Positions 1-11,464 of a stretch of DNA of 64,000 nt are shown here, in pieces. Position numbers and translations under genes: made by a program. The notes beneath the pieces were generated by a model. That model saw only the letters and a program-made list of their open reading frames with translations, did no database searches and had not been told where the DNA came from. The stretch's first letter is position 1, and each line of letters begins with the position of its first letter. Origin of the DNA: Wurfbainia villosa (Eukaryota; Streptophyta; Magnoliopsida; Zingiberales; Zingiberaceae); NCBI GenBank assembly GCA_025175895.1, contig CM046000.1, forward strand, positions 64,942,720-65,006,719, given 5' to 3'.

Positions 1-1679
1 GGACCCGGGATGATTGGGTATAAGTCGAAGTGATCGAAGGTGTTTGAATAGCCTATAAAGGATTCACCACTCCTTGCGAGGAGATGTATACCCATGGCCT
101 CTCGTCGGATTGTTACTAAAGTCTTTGGCCAAAGCAATACATGTTTAGAGTAAGGTACTCTTCGATACATGTGGAGTAACTAGAATCAGTAGGACGAGGA
201 AATGATACTTGGGCTAGGTGTGACGTAGTCAGCCTAGTGGGGACTGACACAATAGACCATGTCCTGAACCAAGTGGGTATAAGATGAGTGAAGGGAATGG
301 GGCACGATTCATTCGAGCTACGGAAGGGTTTCAGAAATAGTTCTGGATCAACCGTTGATCTTTTCGGTTAATTGGGGATCATGATGTACTACTAGGTGCC
401 ACTCATGATCGTTCTATAATTAATGGTTAATTATAGACGGCCAACATAAACCGAGAACCTATTTGGTCACACGCACAACGAGTGTAATCCAAAGGATTTA
501 AAACGAGCTTGAGAATGGGATTCTCAGACCGAGAGAAACTATGTTTGGTTGGACCAAACATAAAGCGAGCATGAAATTGTTTCAGTCGCAATGGAAGCGT
601 GGATGGGCAGTGTCTTATGAAGACATAATGGATGGACCAAAATGGTTTGGTCCTAATCCAATGGATGAGAATAAACCAAAGGGTTTGGTTTATATTAAAC
701 GAATGAACCAAAGGTTGGTTCGGTTCGTTTTAACTTAAAATAAACCATCATGGTTTGGTTTATTTTAACTTATCTTAATGGAGCAGGGTTAACGGGCTTT
801 ATGGATATGATCCATTAACCATTAAGAGAATTAGTTCTCTATAAAATAGGGATTAAACCCTAACCCTAAACCTAATCTATTTTTGGCCGCCCAACATCAA
901 GAGTTGCCGCCAACCTCCTTGGTGAAGTTGCCCGGCTTGTGTTGCCGCCCAGCCCACAGCTCCTCCAACCGGCGTCCAGAAGGCGGCTTCCTTCCTCCTC
1001 GCCGGCGTCGAGCTGCTGCCGGAAGAGTTCCGGTGATCCCCTAAAAGGATCGGCATCAAGGTGAGCTTTTGTCTCCTTGTTTTGGCCGGCGCCTATCTCC
1101 TCCACCAAGCTGTCCAGTTTTCTGGACAGCTTCTTCTCCTCTCGTCGGAGCGTCGTTTGGACGACGGTTAGTGCTCCGACAGCGGCTAACATACCGAGGA
1201 TTTGATCTCCGGTAATCCTCTGAGGTGGAGGACGAAGGATTCGTCAATCGGTTGACGAATACCTCTCCAGAGAAGCAAGTCTTGAGGACTTGTTTTAGGT
1301 CCGAATTTGGATTCGGATCGTGATCATCTCTCGATCACGTCGTCTTCAACACGAGGCTAGTAACCCGTACGAAGACGAAGCTCGTGGCTTGGCGAAGTCA
1401 TCCCGAGGAGCTCGGCGTGGATACAGATAGAGACGATTCTTACGAGGATCGTTCCGGTTGATGCCGTTCCCGCTACACGTCATACGGAAGGTATAACGTA
1501 GTTTAATTTCTTTTATTGCAATTTTAATTTACGGTTATGTCTACACTTGTTGTAATAGCATGCGTGTGTTGTGTGTGTTGTAATAAATAGGAGTATTTAT
1601 TATTTTTGTTGCTTCCGCTGTGCTCATGTTTACGAAACATGATCGAACACACACACGCCGCGGTGCCGGAAACCCAACA
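1..1679 (+). mobile_element. LTR of element U, left part outside the window
   Basis: The stretch has no credible gene and ends in GGTGCCGGAAACCCAACA, a normal LTR end (CA at 1678-1679). It has the usual LTR order: AT-rich upstream part with short palindromes, a short telomere-like CCCTAA tract near 856-880, a GC-rich leader-like block at 885-1480, and a T/G-rich tail. No PBS follows; instead the sequence flips into an inverted piece at 1680. The family is probably Ty1/copia, judged only from the end sequence and layout. Confidence 0.55.
541..766. repeat. Cluster of five ACCAAA/TTTGGT hairpins
   Basis: Five short palindromes follow one another: 541-561 (ATGTTTGGT/ACCAAACAT, loop TGG), 634-653 (GGACCAAA/TTTGGTCC), 671-693 (ATAAACCAAA/TTTGGTTTAT, loop GGG), 705-721 (GAACC/GGTTC) and about 738-766 (AAATAAACCA and its partner). 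All carry the same ACCAAA core, so they look like copies of one unit. They lie in the upstream half of the U LTR. Confidence 0.7.
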
Positions 1680-2214
1680 TAGTCACCCTGTTACGGGCGA
1701 CGTTTGTCGAAGCCAAAGTATACAACTCATTATGTAGGGAACCGTGATGACTTCAGGTCTAAGGATTATTCATACCAATAGTCACATGAGAATGTTTATG
1801 ACACTCATATAACGATCCATGAAACATTCTCATGGCAGGTCAATTCAGTACATAGTCTCTAATATGTACCCATGTGTAAACTTGATATCACATATCTATG
1901 ACTTGTGAGATTAAGTCATCAATTGACCTACATTCTAGTCTCTACACATTAATACTGTCCTTGCATATTAATACTCAACTAGGAATAGTTAAGAGTGTAT
2001 ATATATATATATATATATATGTCTACAGACTCTCACTATTAATTCAACCAATTGATATATTATAAACCTAAACCTACTATTCAAGGACACTATTATATTA
2101 TTCATATAGCACAGATAAGAAATAATATAATAAGCAAACCTTGTCTGTTATTAATGAAATATGATACATATGATCCCTAATTAATCATCTCATAATTGCC
2201 ACTAAGGGCTAACA
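1680..2214 (-). mobile_element. Inverted 5' part of the element U LTR
   Basis: Read on the minus strand, the segment starts TGTTAGCCCTTAGTGGC at 2214, a normal LTR start, and runs to GGGTGACTA at 1680. There the sequence joins, head to tail, the sense LTR end at 1679. The two pieces therefore look like two halves of one LTR type in opposite orientation. That they belong to one family is inferred from layout only. Confidence 0.5.
1998..2020. repeat. (TA)n microsatellite
   Basis: About 11 TA units inside the inverted U LTR piece. Confidence 0.95.
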
Positions 2215-3816
2215 CTAACAAAGACTTCACATATTGGAAAGGTAAAATGGAATATTTTTTGATGAATGATATGGATAATTGGTTTGTGTTGATGGAAGGA
2301 TTTGAACCCCCGGCGGACAAGAAAGGAAGAGTTATCATAAAGAAGAAGTGGACCGAGGAGCAAATCCAAAAATCCAAGATAGATGAAAAGGTACCAATAA
2401 TGTTGGCTACTTTAGTACCTAAGGATTTATTATATGGCATAGGAGAATTCAACAACGCTAATGAGATATGGAGCAAATTGATCAAGCTCCATGAGAATCC
2501 CTCACCGACACAATGTGACGAGGCACTCGAGGAAGAAAGTGCTTCACCTCAAAGTAAAGATGATGACAAGTCTAAAGATGAAGAAAGCTCATCATCATCA
2601 CAAGAATGTAATGAGTCAGAGGTTGAGAGGTACTCAACATCCGAGTCGAAAAAAGAGGTTGAAAAAGCCTCCACTTCTAGGATTGAGGGGGAGGATAGGT
2701 CTTCAATGTCAGAGCCAAAGCAAGAGGAACCTTCAACCTCTGGATAAAATGAAAAACAAATTCAAGATTACTCTATAGGTAACTCAAATACAATTATTAA
2801 AAATAAAAATTATATTATATGTTTTGAGTGTAGAGAACAAGGGCACTACAAGAGAAAGTACCCCAGGAGATTCAAGAAGAAGGCACAAGTAGTGCCAAAG
2901 GCTCAAGTGACAAAAACACCCAAGGTTGCCGGAGCCCAAATTCGCAAGAGCAAGGAGCATATAGTATGTTTCCGATGCAACCAACAGGGGAACTACCAAA
3001 GACAATGTCCGAGGAGGAGTCACCCGAGGAAGGGTAAGGTAGAGAGCTCGAGTCTAGGAGGAGTGCCTAAGGCAAAGCCAAAGGTAACCTTTAATGATGC
3101 AATCTCAATTATTAATGATATGAAGCATGCTATTAGTATATCAAATTTCAATGCACTTTCAATTTATCATAAGAACCATGCAATCAATAAATATTTTTGC
3201 TTAGGTGCTAAATCTCATGAATTTAGGCCTAAGGAAAACTCTAGAATTATCACTTCAAGAACAACCCCACCTAATGATAACAAAAACCAAGACAATAATT
3301 CAAAGAAGACTAGACACATGCATAGGAAAAGAAATCCCCAAAAGAAGAATGAAAATTCAAAAATTGGGAAATTAGAAATAGAAAAATCAAGCCTTGAGGT
3401 CAAATCTTGAGAAATAAGAAAAGACCCTTCAAAAGATGAAAAATATGCTTATTGGGTCAAATGGTCAAAACTTAGGATTTAAGAGGTAAGATATTCCTAA
3501 GGAAAAGAAAGGCTTGGGTTACAAGCCTAAGTCCAAAGAAATTAAGCCCTCTTACCATAATGTTCCATATAGTTATGAAACTAGTCCGAGGTCTAGGAAA
3601 GCCTAGGTCATAAGGAAAGCCATCCTTAGAGTTGACTATGGTAAGAGTCATGTGACTAAAGCTTCCAAGAAGCCTAAACAAGTCACTAGGAAGGTCACAA
3701 GGGAAGTTACCCCTAGAGCTAACCTAAAGGAGACCAAAATGACTAAGGCTTCCAAGCCTAGGAGGGTTAGCTCCAATACATATTGGGTTCCTAAGAGTGT
3801 AATTTCTTCATGCTAG
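2215..3816 (+). pseudogene. gag: Gag remnant of element A, two zinc knuckles
   Basis: Structural Gag of a copia element, which would package RNA in a cytoplasmic particle. The reading frame enters at D-F-T-Y-W-K near 2224 and gives the first half of a UBN2-type capsid domain, ending L-H-E-N-P-S-P-T-Q near 2513. An acidic, Ser-rich stretch follows directly. A stop at 2745-2747 and frame changes break the gene. Two CCHC knuckles can be read, near 2818 (last Cys changed to Tyr) and near 2965 (His changed to Asn). The end is Y-W-V-P-K-S-V-I-S-S-C and a TAG at 3814-3816. The second half of the capsid-like domain, present in the Gag of B, is absent. The same absence is seen in E, F and G. Confidence 0.8.
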
Positions 3817-5040
3817 ATGAGTTTAAGGTGTGTCAACCTTGAATGGGTGGGTAGTTAACCTAACTATGGCAGAATTGACAATTTAGGGCATTTTCAAAGT
3901 AATGTGATACCTTGGAAATGAGATAAGAAATATATCCTAAAAGGTTTTAGGATGTGCTAATAGAAATTATGAAATTTTGAAAATCGATCAAAATTAGCAC
4001 AAATTAGGTTAGGGTCAATAGTGTGTCATTTTGGGGGGTTTTGGCACACTTAAGGGAGTTGATCATTATGGAAAATTGGATATAATTTTAGAAAATGACA
4101 ATTAAGCTTAAGACTTAGGTATTTTTATACCTTGACATTATATATTTGCCATGCTTTGATTGTTATATACCATGTCATGACATCATACTTCATATGATTA
4201 TTTAAAATGTCATTATAGTACTTAGATTGATAAATGTTATGTTAGTACCTAGGTTATATTTTATTATGTCATGATATCATGAATCATGGGAAAATGTTTT
4301 TAATTATGCAAATCATTTTATGCCATGATCATATTCATGTATTAAAATTTAATTTAAGGACAAATGACATTATTTGATATCCTAGATAAAGGAATCAAAT
4401 GAATATACCTAGATAATAATGAATGAACCCTTAGTTTAGGGAAAACCAAAACCACATCTCACAAGGACTATAAAATGACATGTGTGTGTATTGATATACC
4501 TTAGACACATGTAAAAGGCTAAGAAATTAAGTTAAGTTCAATGTGCTTATATGGTACATCAAAATGAACTTAAACTCTTTCAATCATAGGAAGAAATCAT
4601 GAAAAAAGATAGTGTATAAGTCATGTATACTTAGCCTATAGACCATGAATGAAAATATATTTTGAAAAATATTTTAAAATCATTTTGGAAAATGTTAGCG
4701 AAGCCTATCTTTTGATAGCAATCACCATTGATAAGATTGACACAAAATTAGGCAAAACATTGAAGGTTTCAATGCTTTTTAACTTTGCATCAATTCTTCA
4801 AATTAATGGATATTTTAATATAAAATTATTTCTCACCCATTGTATGTAGCATAAGTAATATGTGTATGAAATTTTATGATTTTTCAAAAACTATAGAATT
4901 ACTTATGCATTTTTAAAATTCAATCTGAAAGTCTGATTCTGGAAAATCAGACTCCAATCAATTGCTACATGAAGGCAGTCATTTAGTGGTAGTGGCAGTC
5001 GACTGGTCACTAACAGAGTCAACTGCTATCTGATTTTGGT
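3817..5040 (+). other. 3' noncoding region of element A
   Basis: AT-rich DNA with no gene, between the gag stop and the polypurine tract. Its order of sequence blocks is repeated in the 3' noncoding regions of F (36759-38528, minus) and G (55488-56276 plus 44450-45513, minus). Shared blocks include TTTTGGCACACTT, ATGTCATGATATCATG-like runs and TAGCAATCACCATTGAT. Conservation without coding suggests a cis function for RNA packaging, end processing or replication, or simply common descent. Confidence 0.7.
4808..5005 (+). promoter_or_regulatory. Conserved subterminal module, copy in A
   Basis: Order: CACCCATTGTATGT, then CATAAGTA, TATGAAATTTTATGATTTTTC and ATTACTTATG, then a hairpin (GTCTGATT 4931-4938 with AATCAGAC 4945-4952), then CAGTCGACTG at 4996-5005. 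The same order occurs in S, F and G. The hairpin arms differ in sequence between copies but still pair. The function is unknown. Confidence 0.65.
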
Positions 5041-5070
5041 TGAACAAGGGAGATATTGTGAGGAGGTGAT
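5041..5070 (+). other. Polypurine tract region of element A
   Basis: Purine-rich GGGAGAT and GAGGAGGTGAT lie directly before the LTR start TGTTGGAGC at 5071. This is the expected primer site for plus-strand DNA synthesis. F has the same double tract in reverse near 36540-36570. Confidence 0.7.
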
Positions 5071-5352
5071 TGTTGGAGCAATCGTCCTCAGGTCAAGGTT
5101 GACCTAGCTCGAGTGAGACTCAAGTGGATGTCCAAGTTTGGATTCTTGACAATGGAGAAGTCCAAGTATGGATACTTGGTAAAAGAAAAGTCCAAGGGTG
5201 AAGTCTTGGCAAGGGAAAGTTCAAGTATGGATACTTGGTAAAGGAAAAGTCCAAGGGTGTAGTCTTGGTCATGTAAGTCCAAGTGTGTAGTCTTGACGGT
5301 AAAAGTCCAAATATGGATATTTAGCAAAAGAAAAGTCCAAGGGTGTAGTCTT
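5071..5352 (+). repeat. Shared A/E LTR, first part
   Basis: Starts TGTTGGAGCAATCG after the polypurine tract and is cut by S at 5353. The piece is an array of short units AAGTCCAAG...CTTGG, each a small hairpin, for example CCAAGTAT/ATACTTGG. The last 5 bases (gtctt, 5348-5352) are the left TSD of S. The LTR continues at 33299. Confidence 0.85.
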
Positions 5353-7324
5353 TGTTAGTGCAATCAAGCCCATCTAATGTTTCAATGTTTAACAACAAGG
5401 TTTAAGTCAAGGAAATAGAAATCTAGTTTGAGCTAGAGTATAGTCAAGACATTACTTGACTGATACAAACCGAAGGTCACTAAGTTAGATGTTTATACTG
5501 ACATTATACCTTGGGAGAAATCCAAGGATAAGCCTTGGTATGGATGGAAATCCAAAGGAGAACCTTGGTAGAGGAAGAATACAAGCTGGCCGGAGGTCCG
5601 GAAGCTTGGTGATGGAAAGGGCATAGTAACGTGCTCGTTCTCCATTGGGAAGAATACAAGCTGCCCGGAGGTCCGGAAGCTTGGTGATGGAGAGGGCATA
5701 GTAAAGTGCTTGTTCTCCATTGGAAAGAATACAAGCTGGCCGGAGGTCCGGAAGCTTTGTGATGGAGAGGGCATAGTAATGTGCTCGGTCTCCATTGGAG
5801 TTAGAGAGGGCACAAGGTAGTGCTCAATCTCTAGCTAGTGTACTCGTTAGTAAGAGAGGGCATAGTAACGTGCTCGTTCTCTTACTAGGGTACATGGGCC
5901 CAATACTCGTTAGACAAAGAGGGCACCGTAATGTGCTCGTTCTTTGGCTAGGGTACTGGGAGTACTCGTTAGACAAAGAGGGCACCGTAACGTGCTCGTT
6001 CTTTGGCTAGGGTAGATGGAGTACTCGTTATGTAAGCAGGGAGTCGTAGTGCGCTCGGTCTTTGTCTAAGGTACTCAGAGCATTCGTTAGTTGGAGAAGG
6101 AACTGTAATGTGCCTGATCTCTTACTAGGGTGCTTGAAACTCTAAGAGTGGCAGCTTACTAGGAAAAATACTCATGTGCTTCAAATATTTGCCGTATCAG
6201 TCGAGCCACCATGGGGGTCAGCTCGACAGGCACTCTTGCACAAAGGCATAAAATCAAGCTGGTTCGATTGCTAGCTCGACTACTTATCATTTGGTATAGC
6301 AAAGGGTTGAGCTGGCTCGACTACCAGCTCGACTGCTCACTACGAGGAACAACACAGAACCGAGCCCTGGTCAACTGCGGGCTCGACTGCATACTCTGAT
6401 CACCAAACTCTAAACCCTATTCTAGTCGAGTTGATTTAGTAGCGGTTCGACTGCATACTCTGATCGCCAAACTATAAACCCTATACCAGTCGAGTCGATT
6501 TGGTAGCAACTCGACTGGTAGCTATAGAATTCGGTCACAGAACCGAGCCCGTCTTGACTGTGGGCTCGACTTACAGATGTTTTTTGAGCACAGATGCGAG
6601 TCAAAATCAACTGTGGGCTCGACTACGAAGGTGACAATGGGATGCTTCTATTTCGAGTAAAGATTCAAATGCGCTGATTTTCCATTAGAGGAGCAGGTTC
6701 CTTTCACGGCAAACCACCAGAGGTTGGAGGTGGTTACGGGGACAAGCTCAGGTGGTCAGGTTTTGGTCGGGCATGACTTCTAGGGTTCCAATGGAGGAAG
6801 ATAAAAGGCTTGCTGAAGAAGAAGAGATGTAGAACTTGAGCTTCAGTTTTTCGATTTGAGTTAGTCAAGCTTCCTGTGATTCATTCTGAAGGAGAAGGAG
6901 TGAAAAAGCCTTGCTCTCATCTCGCCTCCTCTCCAACAAGTGCTCCCAACTACTGTCGATCACCTTCTTGCAAGCGATAAAAGTCCATCTTCAACGCAAG
7001 AAGCTGAACAGCAAATCTGTAACCTATTTTAAGTTCTTAGCTTACTGTTCTTGATTATCTTACTGTATTGTAAGCTTGTAAGAGGTGAAGTTTTTCACCT
7101 CTGGAAACTTTCGGATCCATTCATAATAGACTTTCCTTTGAGCTGCCCGTGGAGTAGGAACTACTGAGTTCCGAACCACGTAAATACCTGCTTATTGGTT
7201 TTGTTTATGCTCTTTGTTTTGCTTTTTATTTCTGCTATGTAATCCTCTATTTTGTAGTGAAATTTGAGTTAGATTTTTTTCAACTCATTATTCACCCCCC
7301 CTCTAGCGAGCCTCGATCCCAACA
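5353..7324 (+). repeat. 5' LTR of S (1,972 bp)
   Basis: Runs from TGTTAGTGCAATCAAGCCC to GAGCCTCGATCCCAACA. The other LTR of S is at 31323-33293. It holds tandem repeats in the first third, many GTCGAGC/GCTCGACTG motifs at 6190-6620, a hairpin at 7081-7102 (AGAGGTGAA/TTCACCTCT), the conserved hairpin CGTGGAGTAGGAAC...GTTCCGAACCACG near 7149-7181, and the Sirevirus tail. Promoter and poly(A) positions are not assigned. Confidence 0.93.
5575..5799. repeat. 75-bp tandem repeat, three units, in the S 5' LTR
   Basis: Units begin at AAGAATACAAGCTG at 5575, 5650 and 5725, exactly 75 bp apart, each with CGGAGGTCCGGAAGC and GAGGGCATAGTAA. A second tandem set with AAGAGGGCACCGTAA and a period near 62 bp follows at about 5840-6060. 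Confidence 0.9.
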
Positions 7325-7326
7325 AG

Positions 7327-7338
7327 TGGTATCAGAGC
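7327..7338 (+). other. Primer binding site of S
   Basis: TGGTATCAGAGC, two bases after the LTR end. It is complementary to the 3' end of initiator-Met tRNA, the usual primer of plant Ty1/copia elements. Confidence 0.97.
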
Positions 7339-7380
7339 AAGGGCTCTGCATCGGATTTACCTCCACCAGAGTATTAAGGA

Positions 7381-9116
7381 ATGGCAGCGCAAGAGGGATT
7401 CAGCACAACTCGACCCCCATATTTCAATGGCCAAAACTTCTAGTATTGGAAGAGCCGAATGGAATACTACTTGATGATGGAAATGGATATGTGGTTCTCC
7501 GTCTCAGAGGGATTCACTCCACCAATCGACGATGAAGGAAGGGTTTTGGTGTCTTCTCTGTGGTCACCAGAATAGAGAAGAAAAGCTCAGGCCAATGCCA
7601 AAGCAACTGTAACTCTGCAGTGCGGTGTAGCCAAGGACCAACTCAACAAAGTTGGCCCCTTCAGTAGTGCTCAACAACTTTGGAGAAAGTTAATGGAGTT
7701 ACATGAAGGAACCAGAGATTCAAGGATAGCGAAGAGGGATCTCTACTTGAACCAACCAATTTCGCATGAAGGAGAGTGGCCCAAATGGTAAGTGAAGGTT
7801 TAAAGAAATACTCAATGGCCTCCATTCGGTTGGAAAGGCTGTTGAGAATAGGGATTTAGCCAGGTATGTACTCAAATCTTTCCCTAGGAATACTTTGTGG
7901 TCATCTACCTACAAAGTATCACAGGATCTTTCAACAATTAAGATTGATGAATTGTTTTGTGAATTGGAATTGCATGAACAAGCTAATCGAAACCCAAAGA
8001 AGAAGGGTCTAGCTTTTATTGTAGGAGATCGCAGCAAGGAGAGCAAGAAGAAGGAGAAGAAGGAAGTTTCTTCCTCCTCTTCATCATCAGATTCGGATGG
8101 AGATGATGAGTCATCCTCTAGCGAGATGGCTAACTTTGTGAGAAGATTGATGAGAAGAAGCCAAAAATACAACAAGAAGAATGTGAAGAAATACTTCACC
8201 AACAAAAAGAAAGGTAAAAGTTCTGAAATTAATCAGCATAAAGCTGATGTAGAATGCTTTCATTGTCATAGGAAAGGTCACTTCAAAAGTGAGTGCCCTA
8301 AGTACAAAAAGAAGGAAGAAAAGGCCAAGAGGAAGAAAGCTTTAAAGGCTACTTGGGATGATACTTCATCCTCATCCTCCTCATCAGAAGAAGAAAGTGA
8401 TGAGAAGGGAGCAAAGCAAAAGGCTCTAATGGCATTGGAGAATTCTGAAAACTCAGATTTGGATGGAGAGCAATCAAATTCAGATTCTTCATCATCATCT
8501 TCGGATGATGATCAGGTAAACTCTCCCCATCTAGATAAATTGTATGAAATTATAGCTTGCTTGAAAAATGTTCTAAAAAAAATCCAAAACTAAGGTCAAA
8601 TTACTAAAATCTGAATTAGAATTAGTTAAGAATACCACTACACTATCTAATGATAGTGGTGCTAAAAATCCTCATTTGGAGGAGATCAAGGATGAGAATA
8701 CATCCTTAAAGGCACATGTGGAAGATCTCAAGTGCACACTTGAGAAAATCACCAATAGATCAAAGACATTAAACATGATCTTAGGAGCCCAACGTGCAGT
8801 CTATAACAAGGCTGGACTAGGGTTCAATTCACAATAAAAGGAATTTAGTTATATGTCCTTAGTGTCTAGGAAACCTGCATCTAGGTCTAAAGTTTCTTTT
8901 GGTGGAATTGATGGATCTAAAATTGCTAAAGGAAAACCTTTTGATGCAAGAAATGCTAGGTCCAAATTTGGTAATGGTAGAACTATCACTGCTGGTTTTA
9001 TTTCTACTAGATCATCTGTCATTGGAACTTCTAAGGCTTGGATTCCTAGGAAGTTTGTAGTAGATGCAGAGGGACCCAACTTGTGGGTTCCAAAAGACCA
9101 AATTTTCTGTGTTTAG
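7381..9116 (+). pseudogene. gag: Gag of Sirevirus S, broken
   Basis: Starts M-A-A-Q-E-G-F at 7381, 43 bp after the PBS. The order is UBN2-type capsid domain (7400 to about 7990, with in-frame stops such as TAG at 7441 and near 7572 and a broken stretch near 7790-7800), a Ser/Asp/Glu/Lys-rich linker, one intact knuckle C-F-H-C-X4-H-X4-C near 8255, a second acidic stretch, and a weak coiled coil. It is frameshifted near 8580-8590. It ends L-W-V-P-K-D-Q-I-F-C-V at the TAG 9114-9116. Its coding span of about 1.7 kb matches the intact 576-aa Gag of B, so B shows what this gene once looked like. Confidence 0.88.
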
Positions 9117-9119
9117 CAG
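9114..9119 (+). promoter_or_regulatory. Gag-pol boundary stop codon with pol in the same frame
   Basis: TAG followed by CAG GGA. The frame continues without shift into Q-G-P-I-K-G-E-H and the protease. A single stop between gag and pol in one frame fits expression of pol by readthrough, but the following bases do not fully match the CAR-YYA context. Random decay cannot be excluded in this broken element; in favour of a true boundary, gag-only A, B, F and G stop at the matching W-V-P-K/R position. Confidence 0.55.
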
Positions 9120-9536
9120 GGACCCATTAAGGGGGAGCATCCAACTACATGGTTTGTGGACAGCGAGTGCTCCAAACATATGACAGAGAACTCCTCTTTG
9201 TTTTCTTCAATTCATGCCAAAGACCGAGATACAGTTTCCTTTGGTAATAATGGTAAATTGAAGGTTGTAGTAGGTAACATTAACATCTCTGAAAAATTTG
9301 TAATTAAAAATGTATTGTTAGTTAAAGGGATGACATTTAACTTGTTGAGTGTAAGTCAATTGTGTGATGCAGGGTATAGAGTTGAGTTTCACTCAACTCA
9401 ATGCCTTGTGATCCATAATGACACCAATGAAACCATGATAATCGGATCTAGGAAGGAAAATATTTATCAAGTTGGATTTAGTAGTGCTACTAACATGTCT
9501 TTTAAGTGTTACATATCCAAGGAAGAAGAGTCTTAG
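9117..9536 (+). pseudogene. Protease part of S pol
   Basis: Copia aspartic protease that would cut the Gag-Pol precursor. The frame reads T-T-W-F-V-D-S-E-C-S-K-H-M-T near 9150, where copia proteases have W-x-x-D-S-G-x-S-x-H-M. The catalytic loop Gly is Glu here. The later L-L-S-V-S-Q-L-C-D motif is in place (near 9340). The piece ends at a TAG at 9534-9536, just before the L-W-H-R-R-L start of the integrase zinc domain in the same frame, so one point mutation split the polyprotein. Confidence 0.88.
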
Positions 9537-11464
9537 CTATGGCACAGGAGATTGGCTCGTGTCAACATGAAGAACATCAAGAATTTGGGCAAGAAGGAAC
9601 TTGTAAGAGAACTGCTCTCAATCACCTACGAGAAGGATAGGGTTTGTGGGGCATGCCAAAAGGGAAAGAAAGTGAGATCTTCCCACAAAGGGAAGAATTC
9701 TATGAGTTCTTTACAAGCATTAGATTTACTACATATGGATTTGTTTGATACTAGCACTGTTAGATCTATCAATGATAGTAGATATTGCTTGGTTATTGTG
9801 GATGATTACACTAGATATACTTGGACTTATTTTCTTAAACATAAGGACCAAATAGTAGAAACCTTCATTTTCTTTTGTAGAAGAGTTGAGAATGAGAAAA
9901 ACTCAACAATTAAAATCATTAGAAGTGATCATGAAGGAAAGTTTGAAAATGCTAAACTTAAGGACTTTTGCTTAGTGAAAGGATACAAACATGAATTCTC
10001 CACACCTAGAACACCACAGCAAAATGGTGTTATAGAAAGGAGAAATAGAGCCTTGCAAGAGGCAGCTAGGAGTATGTTAAACGAATACCAATTACCAAAC
10101 TTCCTATGGGCCGAAGCAGTTAGCACTGCGTGCTATGATCAAAATCGAGTTTTGATACATAGATTCTTAGGAAAAACACCACATGAACTTTGGTTTGGAA
10201 AGCCACCAACAATCAAGCACCTTAGGGTATTTGGTTGTACGGTGTATATCCTAAATATCAAGGATCATTTAGGAAATTTTTCTGCAAAAGCTGATGAGGG
10301 TATCCTTGTTGGATATACCCTCACTAGCAAAGCTTATAGAGTCTACAACCATAGGACTAAGCTAGTAGAAGAGTCAACTAATGTTGTGTTTAAAGAAAAT
10401 GGAATGAATATTAAATCAGACAGAAAATCAGTGAAGTTTAAGCTGGAATTGGGAGATAGCAACCCTATAGGGGAAGCAAGAGTGGATTCTGATGAAGAGA
10501 GAGTGAGAGCTCAAGGGTCATCACTTGAGGTTGGAGAATCTGAACAGAGTTCAGTAGTACCCGAACCACCACAAGTAACAAGATCCACTAGGAATACTAC
10601 TAGTCATCCCCAAAACCACCAAAACCAAATTATTAGAGGCATCCAACATGGGGTGAAGACTAGATCATTTTTCAGAAATGAAGGAAATGAATTTGCCTTG
10701 ATTTCTGAGATTGAGCCCAAGTTAGTGGATGAAGCTTTGCTTGATCTAGAATGGATCATTGGAATGCAAGATATGTTAGGCCAGTTTGAGAGAAATCAAG
10801 TTTGGGATTTAATCCCGAGACCTAATCAAACCTCTATTATTGGGACTAAATGGGTGTTTAAGAATAAGAGAAATCATAGAGGAGAAATAGTTAGAAATAA
10901 GGCAAGGTTAGTAGCCAAAGGCTACAACCAAATTGAGGGGTTAGACTATGATGAGACTTATGCCCCTGTAACAAGGTTAGAATCCATTAGACTAATGCTT
11001 GCTTATGCAGCATACAAAGGCTTCAAACTATATCAAATGGATGTGAAGTCATCCTTCTTGAATGTAGTCATCAAAGAGGAAGTCTACGTTGAACAACCCC
11101 CGGGGTTTGAGAATGCACAATTCCCAGACCACGTGTACAAACTAAAAAAGGCTCTTTATGGGCTTAAACAAGCACCTCGTGCTTGGTATGAGCGGTTGTC
11201 AACCTTCCTAATTGAGAAAGGTTTTAGGAGAGGATAGATAGATCCCACACTATTCTTGAAAAGGGATGGTGAATACATATTTGTAGCCCAGGTTTATGTT
11301 GATGACATAATCTGTGACTCAAACAATAGGGATTATCTCAATGAGTTTATTGGTCACATAGAAAGTGAATTTAATATGAGTCTAGTAGGAGAATTGACCT
11401 TCTTTCTAGGACTTGAGATAAAGTAAACAAGGAAGGGATTTTTATACATCAATCTAAGTATGCA
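9537..11464 (+). pseudogene. Integrase and reverse transcriptase of S pol
   Basis: Long frame with the pre-integrase zinc motif (L-W-H-R-R-L, C-G-A-C-Q-K-G-K), then the integrase core: first Asp in H-M-D-L-F near 9740, second Asp in I-R-S-D-H-E-G-K (family usually D-H-G-G-E), and Glu in Q-Q-N-G-V-I-E-R-R-N near 10020. The RT has W-V-F-K-N-K, Q-M-D-V-K-S-S-F-L-N, Y-G-L-K-Q-A-P-R-A-W-Y and the catalytic Y-V-D-D at 11295-11306. A TAG at 11235-11237 stops the frame before Y-V-D-D. The enzyme is dead, but the order PR-IN-RT-RH is clear Ty1/copia. Confidence 0.93.

Noticed and set aside
856..880. Telomere-like CCCTAA units
   Set aside because: Only a few degenerate units inside an LTR; the same text recurs in T LTRs and the S spacer.
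5493..5813. Open frames with repeated S-P-S-F-R-T-S-G-Q-L on the minus strand (also 31474-31783)
   Set aside because: Created by the 75-bp tandem repeat of the S LTR, antisense to the element.
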